Notes: generated by a model from the letters alone, not told the origin. A stretch of DNA of 64,000 bases from Botrytis cinerea B05.10 (GCF_000143535.2 NC_037324.1:1736001-1800000), one strand, 5' to 3'; counted from the first letter of the stretch, positions 14,209 to 29,439 are shown. Translations and numbers: made by a program.

Positions 14209-15800
14209 ATATGGTTTGTCAAAATATAGCCCATATCACTCACTCACTATATGACCCAGCTTCATCTCAATTTACATTTTTCTTTTTAATATATATTTTA
14301 TCAATAATTTACAGTAAATTCGAATAAGCAAGAAACTTATATACTACTTATTATTGAAACTATATAGAAAAACAAAAAACTAAATATTTGAAAAATTACT
14401 AGGTATGTAGCCTAGAAGATATATAATATTACATACACAATACTCCAATGTAGAGTTGACAAATTCATTTTATTGTACAAAATATCAATATAAATCTTAT
14501 AACTTTCAAAGTTAGAAAAATATGTTATTATTGAATACATACTTTATACAGATTCGAAAGGTTTTCTATCTACTTGAGTAAATGAAAAATGTGGAATATA
14601 TACTGATTTATATTTTTGAATCGAAGAATAATACATGTATTTGAAAGTTTTGAATATGTTAATTTGTAAAACATTGAATCGAACTAAAAATGTAGTTTAC
14701 TTACATTAATAATTTTCAAAAAAAAAAAAAAAGGTTTTGTAAATTTTTTAATTTACTGCAACCTGGAAAGTAATTTCGACTAATTACAAATATATAAGTG
14801 AAATGTTGTACTTTAGATAGAGCTTCTTATAATTCTCATAAAACACATCTTATAATACAACTTACATATACAAAGATAACCACAAATGTTGTTGAGAATT
14901 GTAAGAAAAATAAATCAATATCATGAGATACCTAATAGAAAATAGGCTAAGGCAATAAACATGTAAATAAAGACAGTAAAACTATTCTTTTACTTCAAAT
15001 GAATTAAGAATGAATTTATCTTTTTAATTAGTATATTGAAATTGGCTCTTTTATGGAGTAGGTTATCAAGTTGATATTCAATAAATAAGTTGATAATTAA
15101 GAAGAATATCGAATGCTGATATCAAATATCTAAATAAATATAAAATTTATAAATCATTATGTTTTCAAAAAATATTATAATAAATTCAAAGTATATATTT
15201 GTATTTGTTATTATATTTAATTTAATTAATTGAACTTAATCAATTCAATCAATGTAACTAATTAAATTATACAATATAAATCGTTTCAATTATCTGAGAC
15301 CTTTATATATAAACAGGATTAATGATTTTATTAAAAAACATATTGGTTATATTGTGAAGATGAAATTCTTTACAGTTTTTAAGTTTATATGTGAGATATC
15401 AGTCATTTCTTGGAATGTAAAATCACAATTTCAAAAGATAACCCAAATTTTATTCAATTCTGAAATTAAATTTTCAAAATAGAATATTCGAATTTGTATA
15501 TTCATTTTTTACATTTTCGACTTGAATCAGTAATGTTTTTTAAGAAAATTTAATTTAATTGAAACTTGTTTTAATTGATTTTAAAAATCTTAAATAGTCC
15601 GTTATTGATTAAAATATTTTATAATACTATTTTTGATTGAAAATGTAGGAAGATTAGTTTATCGAAATAAATCTTTTGATCTCAGAAATTGATATTTTAT
15701 AAAAGATGAAAAAAAGTATTAAATAAATTTCGATATATGAAAAGGATTCAATTAAGATAAAAAAAGGTCTTTATTAAGTAAAAAATTACAAGTATTTAGA
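14209..15800 (+). mobile_element. Fot1-like transposon, 3'-truncated and degraded
   Basis: The left end (ATATGGTTTGTCAAAATATAG after a TA) and the next 1.5 kb run parallel to the element at 9145-10996, with many transitions and small indels. Matches include segments corresponding to 10560-10740 of that copy at about 15640-15790. The right terminal repeat is absent, so the element stops near 15800; that end is approximate. No open transposase frame survives. Confidence 0.55.
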
Positions 15801-16639
15801 TAATTAGCACATGGGTATTGAATGATCAAATAAAATAAATTGAAATGTAATAATACATTTCAATATACAATGTTATTATTTCTTTAATATACCTAGGTAA
15901 TTAAAAAAGTATTAACTTATAGCTTTTATACTTATTTGGTTGATATCAATACGCAATGTTTGCTTTTTCTTTGATCTAAAACATATTATTCAAGCATTTA
16001 TTCAATTACCAAATATAGATTTAATAATTTAACATATGGAACATTCGGTTTTGATATATTGATTAGAAAAATGAAGTTATTTTTGTACTGTTAGGAAAAA
16101 AAGTGTGTTATCATTCTTTTTAATTCTATGTATTATTATAGTTCATTTTTGATGGCTGAGTTATATGATCTTTTCTTGCTATTTTCTCAGTATTAATAAT
16201 TACTATCATGAAATCTGTTTAATTGAAATTATAGAAATCATTGTTAATAATGTCATATTTTATTTACATATCCAAAGTCAATTAAAATTACTTTTTGATA
16301 AGCTTAGAATTTTTACAGAGAATTATTTAAAAATTACAAACAGAACTAAAATCTATCTTTGGTTTAACTCAATACTCCATAGAGCGATATAGTTCAAACT
16401 TTTTATTATAACTTACCTAGGTGCTATATCTTTTATATCTCTAAATTTCAATAAAAGTCGTTTCATTTTTTTATCAAATATGTACTCAGAAATAGTATTT
16501 TCTTTTAGTTTTAAGAAACCTAAAAGCTTATCGATATATAAAACAATAAGTACCCTATTTATTCTATATCCTAGTACCTAGATACTATACTTAGGTATTC
16601 AAGATATTATACATTTTCACAGTTTGTTGAATACTCCTT

Positions 16640-16797
16640 TTTTGTTCTTATCAATAGCTTTAATAACAAAAAGTATATAAAGATCTTGATTATTCGAGCT
16701 CATTGTATATTATTAATAAAATCTATATTGAAAAAGAAGAAAATCAATGGGGATGAAAGTGATCATCTATTCATATAACCCACTTACCAATAAGCTA
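16640..16797 (-). mobile_element. Fot1-like terminal fragment
   Basis: This is the reverse complement of the left end of the Fot1-like family. It contains the AGTATATAAAGATCTTGATTATTCGAG-type segment (compare RC of 9245-9290), then GGGGATGAAAGTGATC and an end resembling CCAATAAGCTACGT. Only the terminal portion is present. Confidence 0.45.
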
Positions 16798-19700
16798 CGT
16801 TTTCTTGTTATAATACCAGGTACTATACTTACAAGTTCCCGATTCTTTAATCTAGCATACTGTTTTAAAAAGCTTTCAAAAAGCAATCTAACTCACCATT
16901 AAAATTTTAGAACTCTTATATTATAGTTCTTTGAATTTTATATTACCTAAGTAACAGCTTTTAATTTAAAAAAATTACATCTATATAAAAGTGTCAACAT
17001 CTAAAACAAAAAGCTAGAACTTAGAATTAGAATGACAAGTTATCATACAGATTCGTTCTCAAAAATTTTATTATCTATATAACTAAAAACCAAAACTCAA
17101 GATTAACATAATTGAAAGCTGGAACAGATATTATCAAATAAGAATCTAGAATAAAATATTTAATTAAGAAATGAAATCTATAATAGAACTTACTCGATTC
17201 AACTAAAGGTATAGATAATATAAGAGTATAATTATATTAACTTTAATAATATAAAGACAGTTTAACTGATTTTAGTAATATGGCATTAATTTACGGTAGT
17301 TTGAAATATTTTTCGGATCCTAATTCAAATTCACACCTTGACTTTTATAATTGCAACTAAATTATTCATTATTTCGAAACTTCAAAACATACATACCTAA
17401 ATTCATTCAGAAAATAACTTTGCAACTTAAATTCAAACATTAACTTAACAGATCTTTCATTTCATGTTTAGGTGCTAAACTATTTGATCAAGTCAATACT
17501 TAATACATTTAAAGTCTTTGTTGATGTTAACTCTAGTTTGTCTAATTTATATTATCCTTTATGATGAGAAGCTACCCAGCTATTTGATCATCAAAAATTA
17601 CAAATACTTTGCGTTCCGAAAAAAAAAAAAATTTAAAAAGAAGAAAGAAAATGAAAAACTGGGTACAATAGTCACTATATGTGATAAAAAAGGAAATGTT
17701 TAAAAAAACCAAATTAATTGTTGAATAGAAGGTCATTTGATGACAAGTTTGTTTATTGATTAGTTTTTTTATTAACTTCAAAAAGAACTGTAGAGTTGAG
17801 CAATTACTATACTTCTGACTGGTTTTTAATATTTTAAACTGCGTGGTGGTTGAATAATTGCTACCTAGGTATGTTTTTAATGAATTTAGAGATGTTTTGA
17901 ATTGTATCAAAGTTGAAATATCGAATGATTTAAATCGATTAAATTATCAAAAATGAAAATAACGATACCGAGGTATCTAGGTGAGTTATTTGTTAAAAAT
18001 AGATTCATCAACTTAGATTATCTTTTTGTGATTCAATTTTTTTTCATTCTTTCAGAAATATGGAATCACTGGATGATGTATATTACTTTACACTATATAT
18101 CGTTAATTAATTTGCCCAGTAGTTTTGTATACAATTAGATTCTCGAATTCAAATGTAAATTCAAATTCAAGTTCAATGGTTTCTGGATTTCAATCGATGC
18201 CTAGGTATTATTATTTGAACATAAAGTAGAGAAACAAGTAGAGAACAAATATCTAAATTTTGAATAAGTTTGTTATTAACATTTTCATTAAGATTTCTAA
18301 CAGAATCTCATTAGGATTGAGCTTCAAATTTTCAAATAGCTTCAGATTTTATAGCTTTTAGATATGATCCCATGTTGAATATAAATGTCAGATTTGAAAA
18401 ACAAAAGATAAAAAAAGTATATATGTTCAAATTTCAAAGCAGATTCTAAGAAGGCATTGAGTTTATTTGATTTAAGTATATGTGGAGATTATTTTTCAAA
18501 AGAAAAAGAACTAAGACCTTTTGATAACTTCGTAACTTAAATGTGAATACAAATCTTTTGAATCTTCGCTATTCCTATCCTGAGTATACAATTCAAGTAT
18601 AGATGTAGATTTTTAAGCGTATTAAAACATGAAGTGAATGTTGAAGTTTCAGTCTTATCTCTTGATTTAAAAACAATTATATTATTGTTAGTTTATTAAA
18701 GTACATACTATTTATTATATTATTTGGAGTCTATAGTTTCAGGCCATAAATTAAAAATATAATTATAAATTAATATTCGAGTCTTTTGGAAAAAAGCTAT
18801 TATATAATAAGCTATAATCTAGTATTTGAAAGATAACTAGAATCTATTATAGAATTTAGTATTAAAAAGAAAAATATAATCGGAAGTTAGAAGGCAAATG
18901 ATATAAGAATAAACACATTCTAATTTGGTAGTATAAATATACCTAATATATTGTTAATGATCATAATATAAATTATTAATACGTGAGCTATACTGCAATA
19001 TTAATAACCACATTTTGTATATAAAACTCATCTATATATAAATTTACATTTTAGAATTTTGAATTTCTAGCTACCAATATCATTATTTGAAGTAATATGT
19101 TACCAAGAATATAATTACGATCCAATAGAAATGTTTAATGGTTTTTTTTTCAGTATTATAGGAAAGTATCAATATCCGCAAAATCTCTCTTTTTACTTAT
19201 AAAACATAATATAGGTAATATATCATAAAAACTAGTGTCTTCTATTTTATAATTTACTATACTATGTATTTATTTATTATATAAAATAGAAATTTTACCC
19301 AATAATTGATACTATCATAAAGTTTATACATTAAACTTCTCCAAAAAATTAACTTTATATTTTAACTCATATATATCTATTGATAATTTAAAATGAATCT
19401 TGCAAATCATATTAGAAAAAGCTATTGGTATTCATTTTACAAAAAATCAATTGAAACTTTCTTTTATTAAGATATGGATTTCAGTAAATAGAAAATAATC
19501 GAAAAATGAGTGAAAACTTATCAAATATAAATATGAATAAGAAGTTTATAATATATTAGAGTTAAAGATTGTTAATTTAAATTTTATTGATATTATCTTA
19601 TTTATTCTTGATATATAATTATTTAGGCTTTGGACAACTATATTTTAAAAAACTTAACTTCTATTATGGAATTATACATTTATTTATATAATTGAAACGC

Positions 19701-20476
19701 TCCTGTCTTTAACTATAGTCACAGGGCACTGCAACTATCCGCTGCACATGGAAATATTATTCAACATAGTCATTTTGCTATTTTTCTTTTATAATTTAAA
19801 TATCATCAAAATTAATATTTTTATTATTTAAAAATGTACATATTTGAATTAAAAATTGATTCAAATATATTAGGCAGCTTTGAGCCTCTAGACCTCTTTA
19901 TTTTTAAGAAAATATAATTTAAATATCATTATTATTATAAAAGATTTATAAAACGATTTATTGAATACTTATACATAAAATCAGTTAATTTTGATTAATA
20001 TCTGTTGTATCTACTGTATGTATTATAATCAATATTTGCCCTTATCAATCAATTATGTAATGGTTGATACTATTTGTATTATTTAACTTCTAATTATAAA
20101 TTTTAATTTTAAAGCTAACTTACAAAAACTATAACATTTGAAAATTCTTAATTTATTCTATATCATTATCGTTTCTTTTTTTTTCAATTAAATTTAAATA
20201 ATGTTGTTACAAAATCTTAGAAGGTCAATTAAATTTATTAAATTTATATTATATCAAAATGTTGATAAAGTCAAGATCCATTGTAATCAATCAAATCATT
20301 TGAATCTGATTTTACTAAGCGAGAGTTCTCATTTTCTGTGTGTATATAGTATCTTAGTTCTTGCCGGCAGCAAGTTTATTACGGATTTAAATTTCTAATG
20401 ATATATAATTAAAAGTTTAATGATTTACTTTTTTATATAAGAATGACTCTCACTAGGACTATATGACATAAATATA

Positions 20477-21753
20477 AGAGTTGTGGCCCCTGCTTATTGC
20501 ATACTTAAACGAGATAAGCCCAGCCACCTTATTTATTACACCTTACTTTAAAAACTCTATTATTATTCCAATCTTCATTATTTTCTATTCAAATTCAAAA
20601 TTGATATTGAATATAATCATAAAGATAATTATAAATCTCATCAAAATTAACATACCCCTCAATATTCTAGAATTATCCAAACTAGATTTAATAGAAATTC
20701 CTGAAAATAGATTGTCTCAAATTTAAGTATACCACAATCCACCACAAAAAATATATTCAAATTCAATTCAATTCAAAAAACTCGAAAAAAAAAATCTTAT
20801 CAAAAGCCTAAAATAAATATTAAAAAGATTCATAGAATTATAAGAATCATAGCAAAAAATTGAAATAAATCAAAAATATACTTAGCCTTAAAATTTCAAT
20901 ACATACAATTCGAAAGCAACTACACTAACATAAATATAAAAGATATATAGCATATCCTAAACCCTTTATTTCAAAAATACAAATAAAAAAAGATCAGATT
21001 TTATATATAAATATCAATAAAAAAGGATATTCGATTATACTATCATTTAAAAAAGAGGGAATAATTCAAGAAAGATTATATAATCGAATAAAAGTATTTT
21101 CGAATTAGGGAAAATAGATAGGATTTGGATTACTAAATGGATTCATAAAAAGAAATACATTAATTATACTAAATCAATATATCGATTAGAAAGAATATCG
21201 ATAATAATATGAAATGCAATTGATTAAAACTATAAATCTCCATTAATCTTTTTAGAAAGGTTTGAGAATAATAAAGATATTATTTTCCAAGAATATCTAT
21301 AATAAATACTTAAGCCTATCATGTTCCCCCTATTCGATAAAATAAGATTTGAATACATTTTTATAAAAAACAATTCAAAAATACATTCAAAATATACTCC
21401 AAGAATTTGCTTAGAATATAACATGTAAATCTTTAATTGATTACCCTCCTTTCCAAATCTCAATCCAATTGAAAAAATATAACAATAAATGAAATAGAAA
21501 TTAAAAAAGCTATTATTTATATTTATTTCTATAAAGAAATTGAACATGAATTACAAGCTTTTTAAAAAAGAATAGATTCTTCAAATTTTAAACTATATAC
21601 TAAGATATTGATTTATGAACTTGAAGATATAATTCAAATACAAGAATTAACTATTATTCATTAATATAAAATTCAAATTTCATATTTATTATTAAATTTT
21701 AAGAGTTGAAATTCGAAAAAGCGTGATGTGCGATGAGCTGGGGCCTCAACTCT
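20477..21753. mobile_element. TA-flanked DNA transposon, probably pogo-like, degraded
   Basis: A 1277-bp unit with inverted ends: AGAGTTGTGGCCCCTGCT on the left, and AGAGTTGAGGCCCCAGCT when the right end is read inward. TA lies on both sides (20475-20476 and 21754-21755). The GC-containing ends contrast with an AT-rich interior. In the middle (about 21100-21170) a decayed frame reads like GKxxxxxWIxxFIxR, reminiscent of the CENP-B-type helix-turn-helix of pogo transposases, but stops interrupt it. Assignment to pogo rests on that short similarity and on the TA target. Ends of this family differ from those of the Fot1-like elements here. Confidence 0.6.
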
Positions 21754-21947
21754 TACTAATTATCTTATTTATTTTCTTATATTACTCTATATTTTTCTTA
21801 AACATCTAGACCTATTGATAATGTTGAATTGATCTAATTAATTACCATCTTTTATTTTAATTTATCTTTTATAAGATTGATATTTTTATTTAAGAACACT
21901 TATATCTTTGTTTTTAATCTATTAATAATATTAGAATAAATCTTGTA

Positions 21948-23824
21948 ATACAGTTTATTAGTACGTATTTCATATCAATGTATGCACCACTTTTATTTCA
22001 ATTTATATTCTTTCGTTTCAATACAAGATTTATCAATTATCTATTATACAATTAAACAATAAAAAAGATAGAATATTTTCTAACTATTAAAGTTATCAAA
22101 AAAGACATAAGACTTTCGATTTGAAAAACTACTAAATTGTATAATATTACATATATAATATTCATACAAAACATAAATAATATAATTCCAACAATTAAAT
22201 TTCGATCATAAAATTTGAAATTTATTAAAATAGAAAAGCAAGTGATTATATTATATATTTTTGATATAAATTTAAAAGATTTTCTTTTCAAATTTGAAAG
22301 GATGAAAGGATGAAAGATATAACAGATTCTACTTTCAAACTGAAATAAGAAAAAGCTATTGCAAAGCTTTTAATATATCAATCTATAAAATATTATAAAG
22401 AATTAAAGATATATTTTAATTATGTTTAAAATTTTAAACAGTTTTTTATAAGGATTCTAAGCTTATTGAAGAATGATTTTGATTAATTGTGAATATACAA
22501 ATAAAATATAATATTTGAATAGAGATTTCTATAATTATAATTGAATAGATTTATAATGAAGACTATATATACAATAATAATTATTATTAGTATTAAAAGA
22601 TATAACAGTAATAGATTAATACAGTTATATAATCAAGAATGAATTATAGTAATAATATATAGAAATAAAAAGAGTGAAATTATTTTTTTATTTCTAATAA
22701 TTCAAAAATAGGTTTATCTCTTCAATTAATATATTGAAATTAATCTTCTTACAGATTGAATTATCAAATTTATATTTAACAAATGCATAAATAATGAGAT
22801 AGATTTAAAATGATTGGAAGAATTTGATAAGTATATTTAGAATTAAAGAAATAATAAATATCAAATATTAGTATTGAATAGGTATACAAGTTATAAATTA
22901 ATAGTTTTTTTTTTAAATATATTGTAAAAAGAATAATAATATATACTTAGGTAGATATTCATAGTTGTTATTGTATTCAAATCACTTAATTTAGTTATTT
23001 AATATTAATTATTTTAGTAAATTGAAATGTTTATATAGTAATCAAATTGATAGATTTATTAAAACATATATTAATTATATTTCGGAAGTTAAATTCTTTA
23101 TAACTTTTAAAGGTATATATAAAAAACCAATCATTTTTCAGAATTTTGAAATCAGAATTTTGAGAAACAGATTTAATATTATTTAATTCTGAAACAATAT
23201 TTTCGAAATTGAATACTCAAATTCATGTACTTACTTTCTTCTTTTTTGATTTAAATCATGAAATCTTTCAAAATTCTTATAATCCAATTGAAGCTTTTTT
23301 TTAAATCAATATTAATTGAATTTCGAAAAAATTATTATCAATCAAGCATTTTTATATTCATATTTAAGATTATATTAATTTTACCTAAAAATACACAATA
23401 TTTAATTTATAAAAATATGTATTTGAATATGAAAACTTACATACTTCAAATAACAAATGAAACACATCAAATAAGTTTTAATATATAATCTTTTTTGATT
23501 ATATGAAAGAGAAGCTTTTATTGAATAAGAAGCTTTTGATATATTATTTCGAAAAGAAATTGGTATTCAGATTCAATATAATAAGGATTAAAAAGAAAAG
23601 AAATTCAATAAAAAAGTATTTTTTATTCGATATTATAACAAATATAAAAAGGTAGGTCATGACATAAGAATCTATTAAAATAATATAATAGATTTTAGAT
23701 TATCAGATTCTAGATAGTTTTGATTAATTGATTCAATTGTTATTGAATAATTTGAATTTGAGAGTATAAATTTAGGTAAAAGTGGTGTACACATTGATAT
23801 GGTGTATGCACTGATAGACTATGT
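21948..23824 (+). mobile_element. Fot1-like transposon, second near-full-length copy, RIP-inactivated
   Basis: A 1877-bp element related along its length to 9145-10996. The left end starts ATACAGTTTATTAG after TA; the right end is ...CACTGATAGACTATGT followed by CA (a mutated TA). Subterminal CATATCAATGTATGCACCAC and TGGTGTACACATTGATATGG mirror each other. Short open stretches remain (for example 22052-22291 on the minus strand and 23258-23488 on the plus strand), but they are by-products of decay and encode no recognisable domain. Confidence 0.7.
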
Positions 23825-25287
23825 CATTTATTTATTCAATATAATCTTTCTATAAATGAAACTAAAGATTTGTATTTGAAAATATAACGATTATGCAATT
23901 ATTCTCATTTTAAAAACTTTTAGTTTAGTATATCTTCATACTTCGTGGGATGTTATAGAACCTTGGAACATAGATCTTAAACCTGTATTTATTAAATAAA
24001 AATAAATATTATTATTATCACCTGTTATTATTATTCTATTCACTGAACATCTTTTTTGATTGTGAAAATGCATAGGCTTTTTCTTTCGAATATATTTTCA
24101 TATTTTGTTCTTTTCGTAACTTTAATTTTAATTAATAAAATTTAGGATATAAATATAAGTATAAGTATAAGAATCTTCAATTAATTATAAATTATTATGA
24201 ATTTAAACAGTATTAATTGATAGGGAACTTCTTCAAGATTATTCAGTATTTCAGAAATCTAGAAATTTAAATTAGAATAAAAAGACATATATACACTGGT
24301 TTGAGTATTTGATTTGATTTTTTTTAAAAAAAACTAGTTGTATTCGTTGAAATCTAAGTCTCATATTCTCGTTTAGAAACCGTTACCTAGGTAACTACTA
24401 GTATATAACTTCAAGAGTTATATGAAATCTGATTTTCGAGATATAATCAGTATCCTTATATACTCTTCAATTTGAATATTGTATTTCCATTTATATATAT
24501 TTAAATATGTAGTACACAATAATAGCAGTCAAATAATTCGAATGTAACAATAAACAAACTTATATAATATTATTATATTCATACCAAATTAGAATATTAC
24601 TCATTCATACCTTTTATATCTATTTGAAAGTGATATAGAGTACTTGCTTATCTACTTTTTGATTAAATATACCTAGGTATATACATAGCTATACATATAT
24701 CTATTATAACATTTAAGTCATTATAATTTCATTCTCAGTTCATTCATTCATTGTAGATAAGTTTGATAATCTATTTTACAAGAAAACTTGCTATTGTAGA
24801 TTGATCAAGAAAAAATATATTTATATTATTGAGAATAGAAAAACAATCGTTAGATATAATTAGTATGCTGCATGTCTATTCATTTAACAACATTATTCAC
24901 TATATTATATAGTTGATTTATTTAATTATATATTTATCTTTAATTTCTTCAATATATGTTATTACATTATTACCGTGTATAAATTTCATTACAAAACTCT
25001 TTTCTTTGAAATTTTAAATTATATTTGGTTGATATTTATATTCAAAACAGAACAGAATTATTTTAGTGAATTTAAAATATTTTCAACTTTGTTGTCAATA
25101 CCTACCTAGCTAGGTACGTATTATAAATATGAAGAAAATACATTTCTAGTTTCATGTGATATTTAATAAGTCAACATATTAAGAACCTTTCGGTTTTCAA
25201 ATTTCTCTTAATTTACAAATACAATTCCTTACACTTTCTATTATTCTACATTTAAAGAAAAATTCTTTATTCATCATATTAAACATA

Positions 25288-25588
25288 GCGTAGTTTATCG
25301 ATGCGTACATCAGTTCAGTATTTGTACCGCTTCAAAAATATAAATTTTGCATAGACATTTTCATTATGTTTAAAGAAAAATCGAAGTTGTTATGACTTCT
25401 GTTATTAAAAAACTTGTTTCATGGTAATTATTATAATGAATCGAGTTTACTATAAATAAATATAATATTTATCCATAAAAATTAACTTATTTTTATAAAT
25501 AAGAGATGTGGATGGTTACATGTAGACAAATGTATAAAAAATAAAGTAATCCATATACTGATATAACATACACACTGATAAACTATGT
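25288..25588. mobile_element. 301-bp MITE with Fot1-like ends
   Basis: Flanked by TA at 25286-25287 and 25589-25590. The left end GCGTAGTTTATCGATGCG and the right end read inward, ACATAGTTTATCAGTGTG, match the terminal repeats of the Fot1-like elements in this window. It is too short to code for transposase, so it is best read as an internally deleted, non-autonomous derivative mobilised by the same transposase family. Confidence 0.6.
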
Positions 25589-28333
25589 TACCTATATTCG
25601 ATAATCATATTCATTATTTTTCTTTTTAAAATCTTTTATCAATACATCGAAGTTTTGATATACCAATTGAAGGAAGTATCAATCTTATAATAACCTCAGA
25701 AACTTATAAATAATGTGAAATCTTTGATTAGTTGAATAAAAGCAGAACAGTTTTGTAATTATTTTAAATAATGACCTAGGAAGCATTTACTCTTTCTTAT
25801 CCAATAATGTTATTATAAAAATCAGAATCGAATCGAATGTATTACAATAGATTAATAAAGAACAAAAAAGTACGTTTTTAAAATCAAAATCGAAAAAATA
25901 AAGATATCTTAAATTCAAGATAAATTATTGAGAAGATTATAATATTGTAAATATTTAAAATAAATACTAGAACAATGCAGTCTATAAATATCATTATATT
26001 AGATGATATAAAATAAAATACAAAATTTTGATTTCAATAATAATCGTTTTTATATTGATATTATGTAATTTCTAATTTGTATCGTATATATTAAATGCTG
26101 ATCTATCTTTTTATTAATAAAAGGTTCTTTTCATAGAAAATCCCCATTTCAATTTGATCCAAATTAATGATTTCAAGAAGAAGGAAGAAAAACCTAGTTT
26201 CTTCATAAAAAGATTAATTAAATCCTCATTCCTCCCTATTTTTATTCTTTTGTTTATAATTGAAATCTTCCAAAGTTTGTATGTTATTAAAATGATTAAT
26301 TCTTATACTAAGTTACTTATAAATATTCAATAGCAAATCTGAAAGTCTTAATGATTATATTACAATTAATAATCTAAAACAAAGTAACATAACTATTTCC
26401 AATTTTTTTAAAACTTTAATACCTAGGTAACACTTATCTATTATCAGGATGAACTTCTATAGAATATTAAAGCTTTTAGCAATCAGACTTAATCGAATTA
26501 ATATGTACATTGAAAAGGTTTAAAAAAATAATTAATAATCCACTGCTCAAGATAAATACTGATTAATAGTTTTTTCTCTAATAATGAGTATTTCCTTAGA
26601 AAAGATGTTGATTATAATTAGAGATAATTTATTGTAGACAATTTAGTTACAATAATTATTTTTGAATTGGTACAACACGATCATATGAAAAAAAAATTGT
26701 TTTTATTAAGTAAATGTAATGATATCGTATATTGTCAATCAAAATACTTCAAAAAATAAAGTTCATTCAAAATTAAAAAAAAGATAGAGAAAGAGAGTGG
26801 GTTTTATTGTTAACAAGAGTCAATATTGATGTAAACCTGGATTTTCTGAAGAGAGTGAATAAATAGTCATGATTATAGATGTTTTTTCAATAGACATAAG
26901 AGTATTTCGAGTTGTTATTGTTACATTTCAGTTTCCCATAATATTTATTGAAAGCATTCTATCTTGAATATCAAATATTAATATACAATAATGTAAGTCT
27001 TAATAAACTTATTTTTCTTAAAAAAATTCAATTTGCGTGAATGAAACTTACCTAGGTACCTTTCACATTCAATTTTAAATTTTTTATTGAAATGATCTCA
27101 TAAAAACCCGGGTTTGAATTATATTCAAGAATTTAAAAGAATTTATGGTAATTGAGGTTGATGAATTTATTGATAGTTTTTCTTCTTTAGTTCGAAAAAG
27201 TTCGGGGAATTACCTAGGTAATAGATTTCGATGTTCAAGATTTGTAAAATGGTTTGATACACTATTACAAGTTTTTATATAATCAATACATTAAAAATAT
27301 TAATTTTTGATTTATGTAAACATCCAAAATTGAAATTTTGTCAAACACTACATCAAAACCTTTTTTATTCCAAGGTTTATAGCATTTATTGAGTTCGTTT
27401 CATGCTTTCTTGAAAAATACATTGCGACTATAAAAGTCTGGTAATATTACAAAATGCTATTTTTAAATATTAAACTTCTAATATAAGAATCGTGTCAATT
27501 ACTCCTGTATACGGTAAATTACTCTGATAGTATTGAAAGTTTAATAAAATGTTACTATTATAAATTATTATTCAACATTAATTAGAGTAAAATTAGCAAT
27601 CTTTATCATTTTTGTAACATTAAACTCTTGAATAAAAGAATAAACATGCTAAAAATGATACTAAACTCAGTAAATAATGATTTAAATTCAAATATGAAGT
27701 CTTCTTTCATTAGTAAATTATATGTATTCAAATGGTCCCCTGAAAATACGATCAATGTGTTTTGTTGAATTTCACTATTTTCATTAAAATATGTTTAATT
27801 TAAAATAGAATTAAGGATCAGTTCTTCATTTTGATGTTACCATAGCTTCCAATTTGATCGAAATTTCTTTAAATGTCATTAGAAAAATAAATAGATTACT
27901 TTATTTAATTAATCCTTGTTTTGAGTGAGATAATTTTTAACGGAATTTTTTCCGAAAAAGTCTTAGATTTCGCTTACTTTTGGTATAAAAATTGATTGCA
28001 AGAAACATTTCATTTAAATCTTATATAAAACAATACTATATAATTAAATATCATTCTATCCACTCAGAAATCTTCGAATGCTAAGATTTCTTTTTAATTA
28101 TATAATTTAATCACCTACATTAAAAAACCCTAGATTCTAAGAGAGACATGTTGATACAATAACTTGTAATTATTTATAAAAATTCTTGAATTTATTTTAA
28201 AAATCAATTTCATACAAGTTTTATTAAGGCTATCATATCTTATCGTATAATTTCAATGAATACAGTCTAACCTCGTTTCTTTTCGAAAATTAATATTTAA
28301 AATCACTGATATCAGATTAAATGATTCATCTAT

Positions 28334-29197
28334 ACTAGCCGTCGGGGAAAAAGTATTTTTCAGACTGTGGATTCATAGTAGCTTTTTTTCTTTTTTTCTT
28401 ATTTTTGAGATATATAAAACTTTAATTTTATTTCTTTAATCTTAATGGGGGCCAGCTCCTAAACCCCCAATCCTGCTACGCTCGAGATTTAATTCATAAT
28501 AATAATATTATCATTATTTATAAACTTCGCTAACCTCTCGCTTCTAACACCTATAAATACACCGGAAACGCAACAAAGCTTTAAAACCCTCAAAACCTTA
28601 AAACCTTATAAATCTCATAAATCTCATAAATCTCTATATAAATCTCTTTCTAATTCTCGCTTACATAACCTAAAGGCTTATTAATCATGGATATTGAGAT
28701 TTCGATTTAATGTTTGATTAGATTTATAGTGAGATATCTATATTGATATATAATTTTATAATTAGAGTTTAGAGAGCAATGAAAATAATATATTTGAAAA
28801 TTATATAATAAACTCTAAAAGAAAAAAGGTTTAATAATTAATTTATTTTCAAAAAATTATATATTAAATTGAAATTATTTTGTAATAACTTAGTTTTCTG
28901 ATTAGTTAAAACAATTCTGTTTTATTATTAGTATATTATTTATAGCTAATCAACAATTTAATGTTTTCATTGGTTGAAACAATTTTGTTTTAGCATCGAC
29001 ATATTGTTTATAACTAATCAACAGTTTAATCTCCTTATCGATCAAAATAGTTTTGTTTTAGTGTTGGTATATTACTTATAATCAATCAAAAGAAGGTTTA
29101 TAGATCTATAAATATGAAAATTACCTACTATAGAGATATGTGATTATAATATATAAATTATATTTCAATTTGGTTTACTTTTACGAATTTATAAAAC
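28334..29197 (+). repeat. Unclassified 0.86 kb interspersed repeat, best-preserved copy
   Basis: It runs from CTAGCCGTCGGGGAAAAAG to the end near TTTTACGAATTTATAAAACC. It contains GC-bearing segments (GGGGGCCAGCTCCTAAACCC, CTTCGCTAACCTCTCGCTTC) that are more mutated in other copies. An inverted copy lies at 40018-40913, partial copies at 1-944, and a 5' fragment near 52440-52500. Near the ends a TGGATTCATAGTAGC-like motif (28358) and its inverse (29180) could be short inverted repeats. No protein-coding frame; class unknown. Fot1-like sequence follows on the right. Confidence 0.6.
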
Positions 29198-29439
29198 CTA
29201 TTTCAATAAAATTATGAAAATAATTATTGACAATACTATATTTCATTAATACATCTATAATCGATTCAAATATGTTTTTAATTCAATTCAATACCATACA
29301 AATTGATGTATTGAAAACCTTTCTTCTAGCTTTGAGAAATTATGAACTTTATGTCGATGATCTATATAAAGAATAAATCAATTAATTTTATATTATAACA
29401 TTGTATTCAAAATATTTTATATGTCAGTGATTTTTCAGA

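Noticed and set aside
2205..23488. Some 15 ORFs of 60-122 codons in the AT-rich block (for example 2205-2414, 8695-8886, 12747-13019, 17572-17910)
   Set aside because: Apart from the transposase remnant at 10065-10433, their composition is that of AT-rich DNA, they show no domain or motif, and several overlap transposons or each other on opposite strands.
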